DNA of 64,000 nt from Romanomermis culicivorax. Lineage: Eukaryota; Nematoda; Enoplea; Mermithida; Mermithidae. Location of the stretch: positions 186,001 through 250,000 of the forward strand of contig CAWUHX010000142.1 in assembly GCA_963922205.1 (NCBI GenBank). The letters are read 5' to 3'. Below, one piece after another: positions 11,744 through 20,775 of the stretch. The stretch's first letter is position 1. Every line of letters starts with the position of its first letter. The notes under the pieces were generated by a model, which saw only the letters and a program-made list of their open reading frames with translations, was not told where the DNA came from and did not search any database. A program made the position numbers and the translations under genes.

Positions 11744-12297
11744 GGTATAACTGTAGTATGTCTCCACATTTCAATTTTTTCGTTTCTAAGATGAAACATA
11801 TACTGATATTTAGTGGTATAGGTCATTTTTTTGCGCTGATCACGAAAATGAGATCCATTTTTAGTTTTGACGAAAATTTCTGATGCAAACACGGTGTTCT
11901 TTTTGTAATTGCTATGCTGCTTTTACTCACAAATTTGGTGTCTGCTGCTTGTTTTACAAATGTGGTTCCTAAGCACAAGATTTTTAATATTGCACGTTTA
12001 TATTCCATATACATTATAAATTTTTAGCTAACTGAATTTTTACCACTTCACTTACTTGTTTGAAAAATGGCATTGCAAGATCCAAATGTATTTGAACATC
12101 GTAAAACATAAGGAACACCCTGTTTGCATCAGAATTTTTTGTCAAAACTAAAAATGGATCTCATTTTCGTGATCAGCGCAAAAAATGACCTATATAACAA
12201 AAAAATCCAGTTGAAATGTGGACGCGCAGAAATAATAAAACACGCAGAAATTATAAAACGTAAAAATTGAAATGTGGAGACATACTACAGTTATACC
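11744..12297. mobile_element. Palindromic element with long TIRs and 9-bp target duplication
   Basis: The left arm starts GGTATAACTGTAGTATGTCT and its inverted copy ends the element. The inverted similarity continues inward for about 170 bp, including GCGCTGATCACGAAAATGAG. The element is flanked by the perfect 9-bp direct repeat CATGTTTAC (11735-11743 and 12298-12306). A 9-bp duplication and long arms suggest a Mutator-like or Merlin-type non-autonomous element. There is no coding sequence. Confidence 0.85.
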
Positions 12298-12369
12298 CAT
12301 GTTTACATACGTGCGTTTACATCAATTTTTACGGTGTTTTTTGTTTATTTGTCATATTTTAATTCCTCC

Positions 12370-12790
12370 TCAATTAATTTTTAATTTTTTAATTTAAAAT
12401 TTTAAAATTTTTAGTTTTGAATTTTTAATTTTTTTAAAATTTGTTTATTTGAAATTTTAAAATTTTTTAGTTTTAAATTTCTAAACTTTAAATTTTTAAA
12501 TTTTAAATTTTTCAATTTTAAATTTTTCAATTTTAAATTTTTAATTTTAAATTTTTTAATTTAAAATTTTTCAATTTTAAATTTTTCAATTTTAAATTTT
12601 TTAATTTTAAATTTTTCAATTTTAAATTTTTCAATTTTAGATTTTTCAATTTTAAATTTTTTAATTTAAAATTTTTCAATTTTAAATTTTTCAATTTTAA
12701 ATTTTTTAATTTTAAATTTTTCAATTTTAAATTTTTCAATTTTAGATTTTTTAATTTTAAATATTTCTATTTTAAATTTTTTTAAATTAA
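12370..12790. repeat. A/T-only minisatellite, AATTTTAAATTTTTC, about 15-bp unit
   Basis: More than 25 units of 14-16 bp in register. The KNLKL-repeat minus-strand frame over it (12533-12739) is an artefact. Confidence 0.85.
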
Positions 12791-13584
12791 TAAAGTTTGA
12801 CATAAATTAATTAATTTTTTAGAAAGTTAATTTTTTAAAAAATAAAAACGCTGGAATCAATCAACAAAAGCCGCAATTCTGCCGTTTTGCTGTAAACAAA
12901 CATGGCTACAGTATTACAATGCGCTGTAGTTGCAAAGTATTGCACTTGCGTAAAGTGCGCATATTTCACCGAAAAAACTTGAAAAATCTATTTCTTAGCT
13001 GACTACTCTATCTTATCTGGTAGCAAATTCTTAGTTTTTGCTAATTTCACTTCATTTTACATCCCAATTACCGAAAAATTTAACTAGGATTATGCGCAGG
13101 CTAAAGCCGTTTCGCATTTGATGAGTATTTACTGTAGCGTGTAGCTTTCCCGATCCTTAAAAAGTACGGAAGGCTTGTACTTTGTTCCCCACGTCAGGAA
13201 AGCTGATCCTTTCCCGATCAGGAAGACATCGGGAACACCTTTCCTTATCAGGTCGGGAACGCTATCCCGATCTTGATTTCAGGATTATGGATTGCGTCAG
13301 GATCGAAAATTTAGGGCACGAGCTTTCCTGACTCAGGAAAGGCCATTTTTTAAAGGATCGGGACGACTATACATCGGCCTTAAGCCTCCTTACCTGAAAC
13401 CTTGACAACCCCCCTGGTCCGAAAAGAATCGTCACACACCCGCTGAACTTTTTCCAAGATCAAAACCGAAAAGATGAATCTTGGTGAACTCTAAAAGGTC
13501 AAAATCACAAAATTTTCCAACGTTTTGCGCCAGTCATGGGTATGATAATAATTATTTTCTGTCAGGCGTGGCCGTTAGCATATT

Positions 13585-14192
13585 TATAGTCTGGTTTTCA
13601 TAAAACGCTTCCAAATAGAAAAGTGGCACAAATCAGCACTGTCGTCAAGATCGTTTAAATACATAGAGCTTTTAAGGCCCTGGTATACTTCGCCGGCCGG
13701 CGACGGCCGTCACCGGTTGCAAATTTTTGCTGCTATACTTCATCCGATGCCGGCCGTGAGATACCTACTGCAAACCTACGAAAAAACGATAAAACACCAA
13801 GAGGCATTTTTCGCACATAATTCATATGTTATAACATATGCGCCGGCTAGCGCCGGTTCAGAAATTTCGATTGAATCGAAATTGACAACCAGCGCTGGCT
13901 GGCGCCGGCCGTCATCAAAAAGACGAAGTATAGCAGCTCGAAAACGGCGCCGGCCGGCGCCGGCTATGAGCTGCTATACTTCTAACAGTGACGGTCGGCG
14001 CCGGCCTTGGAAGCATAGCAGGGCCTTTACCGTAAAATTTTTTACTCGAAAAATTATTAAAGGTGAGCTCAGTATACTCCGAAATTTCTAGACCTATATG
14101 ACATATGGTTCATTAGAAAATTGTGAAACTATGAAATACTACTTGCTTTCCACTTTTATTATTTAGAAGCATTTCAAGATAAACAGACTATA
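13585..14192. mobile_element. Tc1/mariner-type MITE, TATAGTCTG family, split by a nested insertion
   Basis: The left part (13585-13674) and right part (14027-14192) match the two halves of the family seen intact at 15083, 30409 and 30640. The TIR is TATAGTCTGTTTTTTATAAA, next to GCTTC(C/T)AAATA. Continuity is interrupted by the 352-bp element at 13675-14026 with a TTA duplication. The outer flank is TA, consistent with Tc1/mariner insertion. Confidence 0.8.
13675..14026. mobile_element. Harbinger-like MITE, GC-rich GCCGGC type, nested in another MITE
   Basis: The termini are AGGCCCTGGTATACTTC and its imperfect inverted copy. Flanks are TTA (13672-13674) and TTA (14027-14029). The interior is dominated by self-complementary GCGCCGGC runs and could fold into a long hairpin. 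It belongs to the same terminal family as 39429-39762 and 45326-45389. Confidence 0.8.
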
Positions 14193-14213
14193 CTTCCACC
14201 TTTAACAGTACAG

Positions 14214-14460
14214 TCTCATTTTGGCGCCCGTCTCACTTTAGCGCCGATTGTTTAGTAATGTCATTTCTTGGTTGTCTTATTTGGTTGGGGTTCATGAGCG
14301 CAAACGGCTCATAACAGCGAATGAGCCCATTAGCACGAACGGCTCATAAGCGCGAAAACAGTATATGCTGTAGTGTGTCCTATCTTTTCTACTGTGAAAG
14401 GCTCATAAGCACGAAAGGCTCATAAGCGCGATATTCTTATAAGCGCGAAGCACATTATTG
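14214..14460. repeat. Minisatellite with GGCTCATAAGCGCGAAA unit, plus GGCGCC(A/C) motifs
   Basis: Two GTCTCACTTT.GCGCC units at 14214-14250 match the arm repeat of the foldback elements at 27.2 and 55.2 kb. They are followed by six to seven diverged copies of a 17-bp GGCTCATAAGCGCGAAA unit. No inverted partner was found, so it could be a truncated foldback element. Confidence 0.6.
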
Positions 14461-15082
14461 TAAGAGCTAATAGTTTTCATGCTAATTTGTCTTATTTAAT
14501 TTGAAGGAACTTAATGTACACTGTTTTTTCAGCACAAGTCCCATTAGCATTCGTACTAATGAAGAAATATTTCATTAGTACAGTTAGCGCGGTTGAAAAA
14601 TGTTACTTTGTTGGTGTCAAACTACTGTGTGGGTTTGTCAGTTCTAATAAATCAACTCATGAAATCATGCTTTATGTTGGTACCTTCAAAAGGAATGAAG
14701 CACTCATCTGATTCTAATTAAATTAGCTCATTCTTACTATGCATTGGGTTAAGGCCCAAACATACTTCCCTGTACGTAGCAAAAGTACTACCCGTACGTA
14801 GTACTTGTGTATTTACGTCCAGCTGTTCACGTACTTAAGTCGTAGCATGCATACGTAAGTATTTTTACGTACTTCTACTTCAAAAAGTACGAAAAGTACA
14901 AGTAGAAAAATTCCTTCTTTTACTTGATACTTTACAGTAAACGCACGCAAAACATCAATATCTATACATGAAAAATGTTTATATGTACTAGCCTGATTGT
15001 CAATTATAAATAATTTCACTAGGGTGCCAGAATTTTTTGCAGTTTCAATTGAACCGCTAACTTATTGAGATTTTTGGGGTAC

Positions 15083-15331
15083 TATAATCTGCTTTTTATG
15101 AAATGCTTCCAAATAGAAAAGTGACACAAATCAGTAATGTATTCAAAATCGTTTACACACAGCTCTTACTGTAAAATTTTCAACATGAAAAATTATTAAG
15201 GGTTAGGTCAGTATGCTCACAAATTTCCAGTCCTATATGATGTATTGTTTATCCGTAAATCGTGAACATCTAAAACACTACTTGCTTTCCACTTTCATTA
15301 CTTAGAAGCATTACAAGAAAAACAGACTATA
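15083..15331. mobile_element. Tc1/mariner-type MITE, TATAGTCTG family
   Basis: Intact copy of about 249 bp with TATA(A/G)TCTG...CAGACTATA termini and the internal block ACTTGCTTTCCACTTTCATT. It is inserted in the long Harbinger-like element. Confidence 0.85.
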
Positions 15332-16140
15332 GGGTTTTCGATCATGGGGAATTCAATGGACGCAGTCACTGCATGAAAAATTATCCTGCGTGTAACACAA
15401 AGGTATTTCCGTGGTCTTTCTGGGGAAGGGTTTTCGACTATTGGGAATTCAACGGATGCGGTCATTTTACACAAAAAATTATTCCTGGTGTAAACAAACG
15501 TATTTTCCTGATTGTTTCGTGGAAGGGGTTCTCGACCGTGCGGATTCCAATGGATGTGATCACTTTACACAAAAAAGTTATTCTGAGCGTAAACAAGCGT
15601 ATTTCCGCGAATGCGGAAGGGTTTTTGACTATTGGGAATTTAATGGATGCGATCACTTTACACAAAAAATGATCCCGAGTGTAAACAGACGAATGGCCCC
15701 GATTTTTTAGTGGACGGGGTTTTCAATCACAGAGAATTCAAAAGACGCAATCATTTTACATAAAAAGTTAACATGAGTGTAAACAAACGAATCCCCCCCC
15801 CCGCTTTCTTGGAGGAAGGGGTTTTCGACCCCAGGGAATTCAATGGACGCGGTCACTTCACACAAAAAAAATTATCCCGAGTGTAAGCAAGCGTATTTTT
15901 TCGTGGAAGAAGTTTTCGACAATGGGGAATCTAATGAATGCAATCATTTTACACAACAAAAATTATCCCAAGTGTAAACAAGTGTATTCTGCAATTTTTG
16001 AGGAAAGGACTTTCTGACCATGGGAAATTTAAGGGACGCAATCACTAGCACAAAAAATTTTCGGGTGCATAAACGAAGGCATTTCCGCGATATTTTGGGT
16101 TGAGTGGTTCTTGACCATGAGGAATTCAATCGATATGGTC
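15332..16140. repeat. Tandem repeat, about 95-bp unit, 8-9 diverged copies
   Basis: Each unit starts near GGGTTTTCGA, has GGGAATTCAATGGACGC, then TCA.TTTACACAAAAAATTAT, GAGTGTAAACAA(A/G)CG and a spacer. Overlapping frames at 15373-15710 read through the repeat because unit lengths vary; they are not genes. Confidence 0.85.
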
Positions 16141-16213
16141 ACTCTAAACTCTCTTTACAACGTGTTCTGAGTATGATTAATTTTTTACTTATCACAACCT
16201 TGGTCGAACCTAG

Positions 16214-16459
16214 GAGAAGTGTCTTAAATACTTCCTTGCCCAAGAGACTTCGGAGGGCCACATCAGCTTCATCTATGGCTGCATTAGCTGCAGCTCACAA
16301 CGATTTACTTGCTTATTAAGTGGACATCTTCCATACTCAGTATTTTGGAATCGACCAAAAAATGAACAACTTGAGAATGAAATATCCAGTTCAGTGAACC
16401 TTTCTCTTATCATAATAGGATCAGGATTGGCAATAAGATCCTGTACATTAGGATGGAAT
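16214..16459 (+). CDS. Possible exon, 81 codons, unknown protein
   Basis: Following an acceptor-like CCTAG, one frame stays open for 81 codons to TAG at about 16457-16459. Its composition is protein-like (Cys-rich centre, then Asn/Glu/Ser-rich, then a hydrophobic stretch) and it lacks the low-complexity look of nearby repeats. It has no in-frame ATG near its start, so it would have to be a downstream exon or a decayed coding fragment of the surrounding Harbinger-like element. A second overlapping frame ends at about 16319 and is less convincing. I recognise no domain. Confidence 0.3.
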
Positions 16460-16638
16460 GACTAGCTATGCTGATGTGCCGCAGAAACTAGATTCTAGAA
16501 GCAAGTCTATTTTTTGACCGAAATTTTTTTCATTATTGTAGTCATTACTGTACAGTTAAATCGTGACCTGATGGTCCATTCGTAACTCGCTCTTGCACTA
16601 CAACTTGATGATGAAAAACAATACAAATCTGTTGAACT

Positions 16639-17544
16639 TGTAACGTACCTGCTAAAGCAGTACTGTAAATATATAGCATACTGTATGTGATAAACATTTA
16701 TTAAATATTATTCATTTTCGTATTTTATCGTCTCAAGGGTGTCTGGGATTCACACCCAAACATTCCTACAAAATTATGTGAAGTACTTTATTTTGATCCA
16801 TTCACACCCCGGTAGCCCAATTAAGATGCCCTAATTAATTTGCACAAACGGCTGCTGTTCCCCTAGAACCCACACTAAACTACACATTCCACAGCTACCG
16901 TAATCCCCCATAAAAATCGTAAACAACACCTGCACACAGTAAAATATGTAGAAGCCCCGCCAGACAGTAGTCTCAAGTGTAACGGTAGCGGGGGCCCCAC
17001 AAAACATGTGTATACAGAGAAACCGATACAGGAAGCATGCACAGAAGCACAGAGGCGTGGCCAAGCCCACCGTAGAAAGCAAGCGAAGCATGAAAAGCAT
17101 ACAGTACCAGGAAAGCATTAGAAAGGCTTAACTAAGAAAGCATAAAAAGCGTAGCAGGAAGCGACGATTGGTGGAAGAAGATGGACAGAAGCACGACCTC
17201 CCGCGACGCCCAGGGAGTGGCCAAAAACGTCGTATAAAAGAAGAAGCAAAGCGTGATTTTAGTAGTTGTTGGTTAGAATTTTCAGATATCGAATTCGTCT
17301 TTTTTAAACTGCCCTCGCCCCGTCCTTTTTATATTTGCAAGCGGCCAATTTGTACGAAAGCAACTTAAACCGAGGCCCCGTTCGTATTGTAAATCGAGAC
17401 GCGTTTTGTTATTGTATCAACGTCGCAAGCAGCCGTCGATCAGTGTAACCATATCGCCCGTATTGTACCGCCCGGGCCCCTTTGTTCCCGCCGTAGCGAC
17501 CGTTGGTTAGAAGTAAAGTACCTCACACAAATCTGGTCGTTACA
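16639..17544 (+). repeat. 5' LTR
   Basis: Direct repeat of 25041-25948. It starts TGTAACG and ends GTTACA. Short minus- and plus-strand frames inside it occur in both LTRs and are shadows. The gag frame stays open back to 17503 within the LTR end, but there is no ATG there. Confidence 0.93.
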
Positions 17545-17787
17545 TATTTTGGTGACTGTACCATACCGTTAACCACTGGAACTCCCTGCCCCCAATCAGG
17601 TGTACTCTTATCCGGGCATTTAGAAGCATTAGATAATACAGTAGTAATCATTTCCTACAGTAAGACAGTATTCGTAGAAAGCAAACTAGAAATCCCCTCC
17701 AATGAAACATTAAGCGATAAATTTAAACAAATACAGCGTGAAGCAAAAATTGAAGCATTTAAGCAGAAATCCCAGCGTAAACCAAAA
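17545..17787 (+). other. Leader between 5' LTR and gag ATG; possible primer-binding site
   Basis: A TGGTGACTGTACC sequence begins a few bases after the LTR end, where a tRNA primer-binding site is expected. I cannot assign the tRNA. The frame through this leader is open and continuous with gag, so a non-ATG or upstream start cannot be excluded. Confidence 0.4.
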
Positions 17788-19536
17788 ATGACCCACCAAA
17801 CGCAAGATCATTTAGGAGAAATCCTTAGAGAACAGATAAATGATTTATTTTCGGAACATTTTCGTACCCTATGCACACAATTGAATCAGAATACAGTAAA
17901 CCCTACCCTAATAGACGATCTAGGAACAGCAAACATTCATAATAACATGGCAAATAATTTCTACGCGAAACCTACAGTATTCACGGGCGGCGTGACCCAA
18001 CATTTTGGTGAATGGAATAAAAGATTAGAACAATTCATGGCACTCCAAGGCATGAAAGATACAGACGTACAGTTAAAGTTGGCATGTTTAGAGATTCATT
18101 TAGGAGGAGCTGCATTAGCAAAATTCAAAAGTTTAGCCAATTCCGAAAATCCTCCCCACTCATACGAGCAGTATAAAGTAGCATTACAGGCATTTTTCCC
18201 AAACAATAGAGATAATGAGCTACATCAACAATTTTTACGCGAGAGAAAGCAAAAGCGATCAGAAACAGTAACTGAATTCTTGTTTGATCTAGAACACCTC
18301 GCAACCCTCGCCTACCCTAACTTTAACACAGATGCACGAGAAATGTTCAAAAAACCCCTCTTTGTAGAAGGCACGCAAAACGAAATCAGGGAAGCAATTA
18401 AGCATAGACGGTTCGCAACTTTAAAAGAAATGTCAGACGAAGCAGCTTACATCGAACAGCAAATTCTTAGAAATGAGTTAAAATCTAACACCCTTTCCTT
18501 CATACCCCCAAAACCCGAACCCATCTTTTCCCTAACCAAAAATACAAACCAACAGGATCTTTTGCATCAGTTAGAACAACAAGTAAAAGATTTACAGTTG
18601 CAGATCAAACAAAAACCTCAACCCCCACAACAGTGTAACTACAACAATTTCAGTAACAATACTTTCAGCAGGAATAATGCTTACAGAAACAATACCACCC
18701 CTAGGCAACCCACATGCTTCCAGTGTGGGCAAATTGGACACGTAGCTCGTAACTGTAAGTCAGCAGGCACCCGGAAATCATGTGAAATTTGTTTTCGTAA
18801 TAATCACAATACACGTGATTGTAAAAGTCGATGCATCCACTGCTCCCAAACAGGACATAGATCTGATAACTGCCTTTCGAAACCCTACTTAAATTTTCAA
18901 TGTTTTATATGCAAGCAGAGAGGTTATACAAGTAGGTATTGTCCAAATCAGCAGAGTCGTAATATTCAAAATTGCATTGAGTACAGGCAACCCCAACCCC
19001 TCATGGACATTGATGACCCCCCATTTTACTCAACATTACCCGCCATAACTAACGGCCCTCAGACTACTTTAGGAACAATTATGCCCACTACCCACCGCCG
19101 TAGTGAGGAATACGTCCTCCACCTGGACGTACCCGATTGGTGCGCCATGTCACCACCCCCCATGCCTGAAGCCGCAAAAACTGAAAAATCACCACCCACC
19201 ATCCCCGTAGGCTACAAGATCCCCTGCAAGCAAGACACCACGCCGCCCACCACCCCCGAAACCCCATCGAAAGCAGGCCGCAACTTATTGTCCCTTTTAC
19301 ACAGCCTGACCCCCGAACCCTACGAATTCCGCCCCCGTCAAACACTGCTACCGACCCCCGCAAGTAAGCAAGTCCAAACCCCATCCCATGACTCAACTTC
19401 TAAAATTTTACAGACCATTCAGATTGCAAACCGGCCACCCCCTCAGCCCAAAACTGAACAACACCAAAAGCGGCCACGCCAAACCGGCCAGAACGAAAAC
19501 ATACAGTGCCCCGCCGCCTCCACTAAAACATTCTAG
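17788..19536 (+). CDS. gag: Gag polyprotein with four zinc knuckles
   Basis: Structural protein of the retrotransposon particle. I choose the ATG at 17788 (582 codons); the frame is open further upstream to 17503 without an ATG. Order of parts: an N-terminal region, a capsid-like domain from about residue 55 to 190 (F.G...HFGEWNKRLEQF, later ALQAFFPNN and FLRERKQKRSETVTEF), a Gln/Asn-rich linker, then four CCHC-type knuckles at about residues 310-400. The first three keep the CX2CX4HX4C pattern; the fourth has Tyr in place of His. A long Pro-rich C-terminal tail follows. The frame ends in TAG at 19534-19536, and the envelope-like ORF continues in the same frame only two codons later. Confidence 0.92.
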   Translation: MTHQTQDHLGEILREQINDLFSEHFRTLCTQLNQNTVNPTLIDDLGTANIHNNMANNFYAKPTVFTGGVTQHFGEWNKRLEQFMALQGMKDTDVQLKLACLEIHLGGAALAKFKSLANSENPPHSYEQYKVALQAFFPNNRDNELHQQFLRERKQKRSETVTEFLFDLEHLATLAYPNFNTDAREMFKKPLFVEGTQNEIREAIKHRRFATLKEMSDEAAYIEQQILRNELKSNTLSFIPPKPEPIFSLTKNTNQQDLLHQLEQQVKDLQLQIKQKPQPPQQCNYNNFSNNTFSRNNAYRNNTTPRQPTCFQCGQIGHVARNCKSAGTRKSCEICFRNNHNTRDCKSRCIHCSQTGHRSDNCLSKPYLNFQCFICKQRGYTSRYCPNQQSRNIQNCIEYRQPQPLMDIDDPPFYSTLPAITNGPQTTLGTIMPTTHRRSEEYVLHLDVPDWCAMSPPPMPEAAKTEKSPPTIPVGYKIPCKQDTTPPTTPETPSKAGRNLLSLLHSLTPEPYEFRPRQTLLPTPASKQVQTPSHDSTSKILQTIQIANRPPPQPKTEQHQKRPRQTGQNENIQCPAASTKTF

Positions 19537-19542
19537 TGGCGG

Positions 19543-20775
19543 ATGTTTTGTATTTTTCTTTGTATAATAATCCCCACATCGTGTAGTGCCCAATTTCAGA
19601 TGTGTGGAACTTCATTGAGCGGTCACTCAGTCAGCATACCAAAACTTGTATCATGCATGCCCCCTTCCACAGTAGACAAACCCGTACAGACATTCGGAAA
19701 AATCTATATCCCCTCCACTAAGCCTCACATAACAGATGCATACAAATGCAGTGTTCGCAAACGCAAAATTTGTACTAATACAGGATTTTCTGGCTCAAAA
19801 GGTATTGTCTTCGACCAAACCGAAATGCAAAATCTAACCCCACATGTTTGTAAGGCAATCATTATAGACAAAGAACACAACAGTCAAAAATTATACGAAA
19901 CCCAACCAGGATTTTGGTCAACAAATAACTCCCTAAGCATAGAATACACATGGTGTTGTACAGACCACTGTACCTTGGTCACTAACGTCATCATAGAAAT
20001 AGGACAAATAGCATCTTGGAATGGGAAATCTATGACAGGTACATTAGGTGACCTGGGGTCATGCAAACCGACATCAGGTCATTGTGTAACAAGTGACGGA
20101 TCCATTATCTGGAATGAAACAGCATTTGAAAACTTATGCCCCTTCCAATACAAAAATACACATCCCATAAAACTCACGCAAACCCACATGATAATAGAAG
20201 AGCTACAAGGTGCATTCTCGGTTAAAAACACACTCTTTTCGAACCCCAATTGCCCAGAAATCCAAGATAGCATTCTAACTGAACAAGGCATTATTGTACA
20301 ATTAGACAAAAGCACACCACATCGTAACGCATTTTTAACCCCAAAAACCAACGAAACTCATACTACACTCTACGATTTTGATGATTTTGAACCCATTAAC
20401 GCGAAACTAAATTATCTAGCGGACAAAATCCAGGAATTCGAAATTCAAAATTTCAAAAATGTATGGAGTGAATTATGCAGACAGGCACAGCGTCGCCTTG
20501 ATCTCGTATGGCAAATTTTATGCCTTGATGCAACCCTCGGAGCGCGTGCATTTCTACAGAGAACCGACATAATAGCAGAATTCACAGGAGAAGCCCTCAC
20601 CGTCTGGCCCTGTAAACAAGTAAATGCATCTAAAATCTTTTACAACCACAAAATCAACCAAACATGCTACAAACTTTTACCCATTCTCGTAGGAACTGAA
20701 CTCATGTTTTCAAATCCAGGAGGCAACGATTTGACCCTTTTTCACAAACCGTTGACTGCCATCACATGCATGTAG
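19543..20775 (+). CDS. env: Envelope-like glycoprotein, ectodomain part (lies between gag and pol)
   Basis: A 410-codon frame starting with a short, strongly hydrophobic segment ending in small residues (residues 1-16), as expected for a signal peptide. The rest is rich in cysteines (including a CC pair and CXXC-spaced residues) and has several N-X-S/T sites, typical of a secreted or surface ectodomain. There is no membrane anchor in this frame. The anchor-like segment lies at the start of the overlapping downstream ORF, 10 bases of overlap away (20766-20775). I could not match it to a named fusion-protein class. The reading frame equals that of gag, separated by one TAG. An acceptor-like TTCTAG just before the ATG would fit expression from a spliced RNA. 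The function in membrane fusion is inferred from architecture only. Confidence 0.7.
   Translation: MFCIFLCIIIPTSCSAQFQMCGTSLSGHSVSIPKLVSCMPPSTVDKPVQTFGKIYIPSTKPHITDAYKCSVRKRKICTNTGFSGSKGIVFDQTEMQNLTPHVCKAIIIDKEHNSQKLYETQPGFWSTNNSLSIEYTWCCTDHCTLVTNVIIEIGQIASWNGKSMTGTLGDLGSCKPTSGHCVTSDGSIIWNETAFENLCPFQYKNTHPIKLTQTHMIIEELQGAFSVKNTLFSNPNCPEIQDSILTEQGIIVQLDKSTPHRNAFLTPKTNETHTTLYDFDDFEPINAKLNYLADKIQEFEIQNFKNVWSELCRQAQRRLDLVWQILCLDATLGARAFLQRTDIIAEFTGEALTVWPCKQVNASKIFYNHKINQTCYKLLPILVGTELMFSNPGGNDLTLFHKPLTAITCM

Larger units (their letters stand above)
11468..13380. mobile_element. Harbinger-like non-autonomous DNA element with AGGCCGATGTATAGT TIRs
   Basis: The left end reads AGGCCGATGTATAGT and the right end is its inverted copy. 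Both are flanked by TAA (11465-11467 and 13381-13383), the TWA target duplication typical of PIF/Harbinger elements. Subterminal sequence is rich in inverted GGATC(G/A)GGA / TCC(C/T)GATCC blocks. No transposase frame is present. Nested inside are a 554-bp palindromic element (11744-12297) and an A/T-rich minisatellite (12370-12790). Confidence 0.75.

Noticed and set aside
12533-12739. KNLKL-repeat ORF
   Set aside because: Produced by the 15-bp A/T minisatellite.
15373-15710. Overlapping 99-aa ORFs
   Set aside because: Read-through of the 95-bp tandem repeat in two frames; each unit gives the same residues.
16831-17368. ORFs in the 5' LTR, repeated at 25233-25770 in the 3' LTR
   Set aside because: Both LTRs contain the same frames on both strands; they are incidental to the LTR sequence.
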